DNA of 5,372 nt from Acidobacteriota bacterium (GTDB lineage Bacteria > Acidobacteriota > Terriglobia > Acidiferrales > UBA7541): positions 1 through 5,372 of the forward strand of contig QHZC01000158.1 of NCBI GenBank assembly GCA_003224515.1. The letters run 5' to 3'. The first letter of the stretch is position 1. Each line of letters begins with the position of its first letter. A program made the translations under genes and the position numbers. Of the stretch, positions 3,964-5,372 are shown piece by piece. The notes beneath the pieces are model-generated. The model searched no databases and was not told the origin of the DNA. It saw only the letters and a list, made by a program, of their open reading frames with translations.

Positions 3964-5316
3964 ATGGCTAATCTCCGTCGACGCAGCAGCTCACTTTTTC
4001 CCGGCCTTCTTCTGCTTTTCGTTGGATTGCTGCTGCTCCTTCACAACTATCGGGGCCTCGGCATTGTCAATGTGCTCGGACATTGGTGGCCGCTGATTCT
4101 GATTTTCTGGGGCGCGACCAAACTGTATGAACGCATGGCGGCGACCCGCTCTGGGGATCAGGACGCGGCGGCGATTACCGGGGGCGAGGTTTTTCTTGTT
4201 CTGGGACTGCTCATTCTTCTTGGCATAGTGGTTGCCGTTGACTACGGCAGGGAAAATATCCCCGGTCACTTTCGGGAGTGGGGAAACAGTTTTGACTTCG
4301 ACCTGGAGGTCGCGCCCAAATCCGTTCCCGCGGATGCCCGCGTCACGATACGCAACGGCCGCGGCAATATTAGCGTGCGTCCTTCGGACGAGGCGGTAAT
4401 TCGAATCTCCGGCAAGAAAAATGCGAAAGCCTGGAACGAGAACGATGCCCAACATGTTGCCGATGGCGTTGGCGTCGAAATCGTGCGGAATGGCGACGGT
4501 TACGAAATCCGCCCTACTGGGGTAAGTACCGGGGATTCGCGCATCAGCCTGGATCTTGACGTGGCGGTACCAAAGAAGGCATCGCTGACGATCCGGAACG
4601 AAAAGGGGGACATTACCGTCGCCGACATGGCGAAGCCGGTAAACGTGACCAACGGCGTTGGTGACGTCGAGATTCGCGGCACGGCGGGGGACGTCAGTAT
4701 CGATACGCGAAAGAGCGACGTCAAAGTTTCCGATACCAACGGCAATATCAAGATTTCCGGCCACGGCGGGGATGTAAATGTCTCAGGTGCCACGGGTGGG
4801 CTTACGATCGACGGCGAATTTTACGGGGCTATCCGGGCCGATAAAGTCGCTAAGGGGGTGCGCTTTATTTCCCAGCGCACTGATCTCACACTCTCGCAAC
4901 TCGCCGGCCATATGGAGGCCGGGCCGGGCAACCTCGTAATCTTTGACGCTCCCGGCAACCTCAGCGTGCGCACGCAGGATGACATCACGCTGGAGAACGC
5001 CGGCGGCAAGGTCAAAGTCGACAATCGCAGAGGGAACGTTGACATACGTTTCTCCACCCCGCCGAAAGCCGACATCGAAATCAATAATGCATCCGCGGGA
5101 ATTACCCTGAGCCTGCCGGAATCCTCGAGCTTTGAGATTATCGGGGATTGCCATTCGGGAGATATTGACAGTGAGTTTCAGGCCGATTCGTTAAAGCTGA
5201 CTTCCGGGACGGGATCGGGCGATTCGCACCTGGAAGGAAAGTATGGAAGCGGGCGCGGGCCGAAGATTATCTTGAAAACCAGCTACGGCTCCATCGCCAT
5301 CCGCAAGACCAGCTGA
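3964..5316 (+). CDS. Three-TM LiaF/PspC-like protein with extracytoplasmic DUF4097 beta-solenoid domain
   Basis: Has 450 residues. Membrane helices lie at about 11-28, 37-54 and 75-92. The basic N-terminus (RRR, 5-7) and the K/R-containing loop after helix 2 place the C-terminal 350 residues outside. That region (about 110-450) is a chain of short beta rungs with a G-[DN]-[VIL]-x-[VI] turn: GNI at 134, GDI 215, GDV 233, GDV 242, GNI 260, GDV 269, later GNL twice, GKV, GNV, and a final GSI. This is characteristic of DUF4097, which belongs with DUF2154 and DUF2807 in the LiaF/PspC C-terminal (toastrack) group. Helices 1-2 resemble the hairpins in the two preceding genes. The ATG follows the previous stop by 6 nt with only a weak GGG before it, so translation may rely on coupling. 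Last gene of the cluster; envelope-stress function is inferred. Confidence 0.85.
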   Translation: MANLRRRSSSLFPGLLLLFVGLLLLLHNYRGLGIVNVLGHWWPLILIFWGATKLYERMAATRSGDQDAAAITGGEVFLVLGLLILLGIVVAVDYGRENIPGHFREWGNSFDFDLEVAPKSVPADARVTIRNGRGNISVRPSDEAVIRISGKKNAKAWNENDAQHVADGVGVEIVRNGDGYEIRPTGVSTGDSRISLDLDVAVPKKASLTIRNEKGDITVADMAKPVNVTNGVGDVEIRGTAGDVSIDTRKSDVKVSDTNGNIKISGHGGDVNVSGATGGLTIDGEFYGAIRADKVAKGVRFISQRTDLTLSQLAGHMEAGPGNLVIFDAPGNLSVRTQDDITLENAGGKVKVDNRRGNVDIRFSTPPKADIEINNASAGITLSLPESSSFEIIGDCHSGDIDSEFQADSLKLTSGTGSGDSHLEGKYGSGRGPKIILKTSYGSIAIRKTS

Positions 5317-5343
5317 GAGCTGCGCAGAGGCGGGCGTTCGAAG

Positions 5344-5366
5344 TACCGGCTATTTCGCTGCTGGTA
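5344..5366 (+). terminator. Weak candidate terminator stem after the operon
   Basis: TACCGGC (5344-5350) pairs with GCTGGTA (5360-5366), seven pairs including one G-T wobble, around a 9-nt loop. It begins 28 nt after the stop of the DUF4097 gene, a plausible place for transcription to end. The window stops six bases later (TCATTC), so a T-tract cannot be confirmed. Confidence 0.22.
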
Positions 5367-5372
5367 TCATTC

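Noticed and set aside
3991..4764. 257-codon minus-strand open frame inside the DUF4097 gene
   Set aside because: The plus-strand protein has unmistakable helices and repeat rungs over the same bases; the antisense frame is a by-product of codon bias.
5310..5322. Small inverted repeat CAGCT-GAG-AGCTG over the stop codon of the DUF4097 gene
   Set aside because: The five-pair stem is too short and lacks a T-tract; treated as chance.

Overview
The window looks like chromosomal DNA of a soil-type bacterium, most likely an acidobacterium. I infer this from protein architecture, not from a marker gene. The gene order (ECF sigma factor, zinc-finger anti-sigma, B-box zinc-finger membrane protein, small LiaI/LiaF-like membrane protein, three-TM plus DUF4097 protein) and phrases such as the sigma factor's NICYRFTGN and NLLIDHYRRTK resemble acidobacterial operons as I remember them. 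No rRNA, tRNA, insertion sequence, CRISPR or phage gene was seen.

Left part (1-1318, minus strand). A TetR-family repressor gene (548-1258) is followed after 56 nt by the first 163 codons of a gene cut by the window edge. That gene encodes two membrane segments and then what looks like the start of a class I methyltransferase fold. The tetR promoter is unusually clear: a TTGACA / 18 bp / TAATAT pair bracketed by two copies of a 17-bp sequence in mirror orientation, each with the perfect palindrome TGAACATGTTCA at its core. This is a textbook layout for autorepression. The proximal operator also covers the longest possible start codon, so the transcript is either leaderless or starts translation eight codons later.

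Middle (1319-1688). This divergent intergenic stretch holds an ECF-type promoter candidate (GGAAC-N17-CGTT, 1561-1586) and a 14-bp hairpin with one mismatch (1611-1647) in the leader of the sigma-factor gene. I found no gene in it.

Right part (1689-5316, plus strand). Five tightly packed genes read as one operon: ECF sigma factor, ZAS/HC2-type membrane anti-sigma factor, B-box membrane protein, a 99-residue Cys-rich two-TM protein, and a 450-residue protein with three membrane helices and a long extracytoplasmic DUF4097 beta-solenoid-like domain. ATGA overlaps join the sigma frame to a 14-codon mini-ORF, the mini-ORF to the anti-sigma gene, and the anti-sigma gene to the B-box gene. The last three products all carry a related two-helix hydrophobic hairpin of LiaI/LiaF type. 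The simplest reading is a self-regulated envelope-stress module: the anti-sigma holds the sigma factor at the membrane, release turns on the operon from its own promoter, and the structural products act in or on the membrane in the manner of Lia/Psp proteins. That function is inference; neither pspA nor a two-component system lies in the window.
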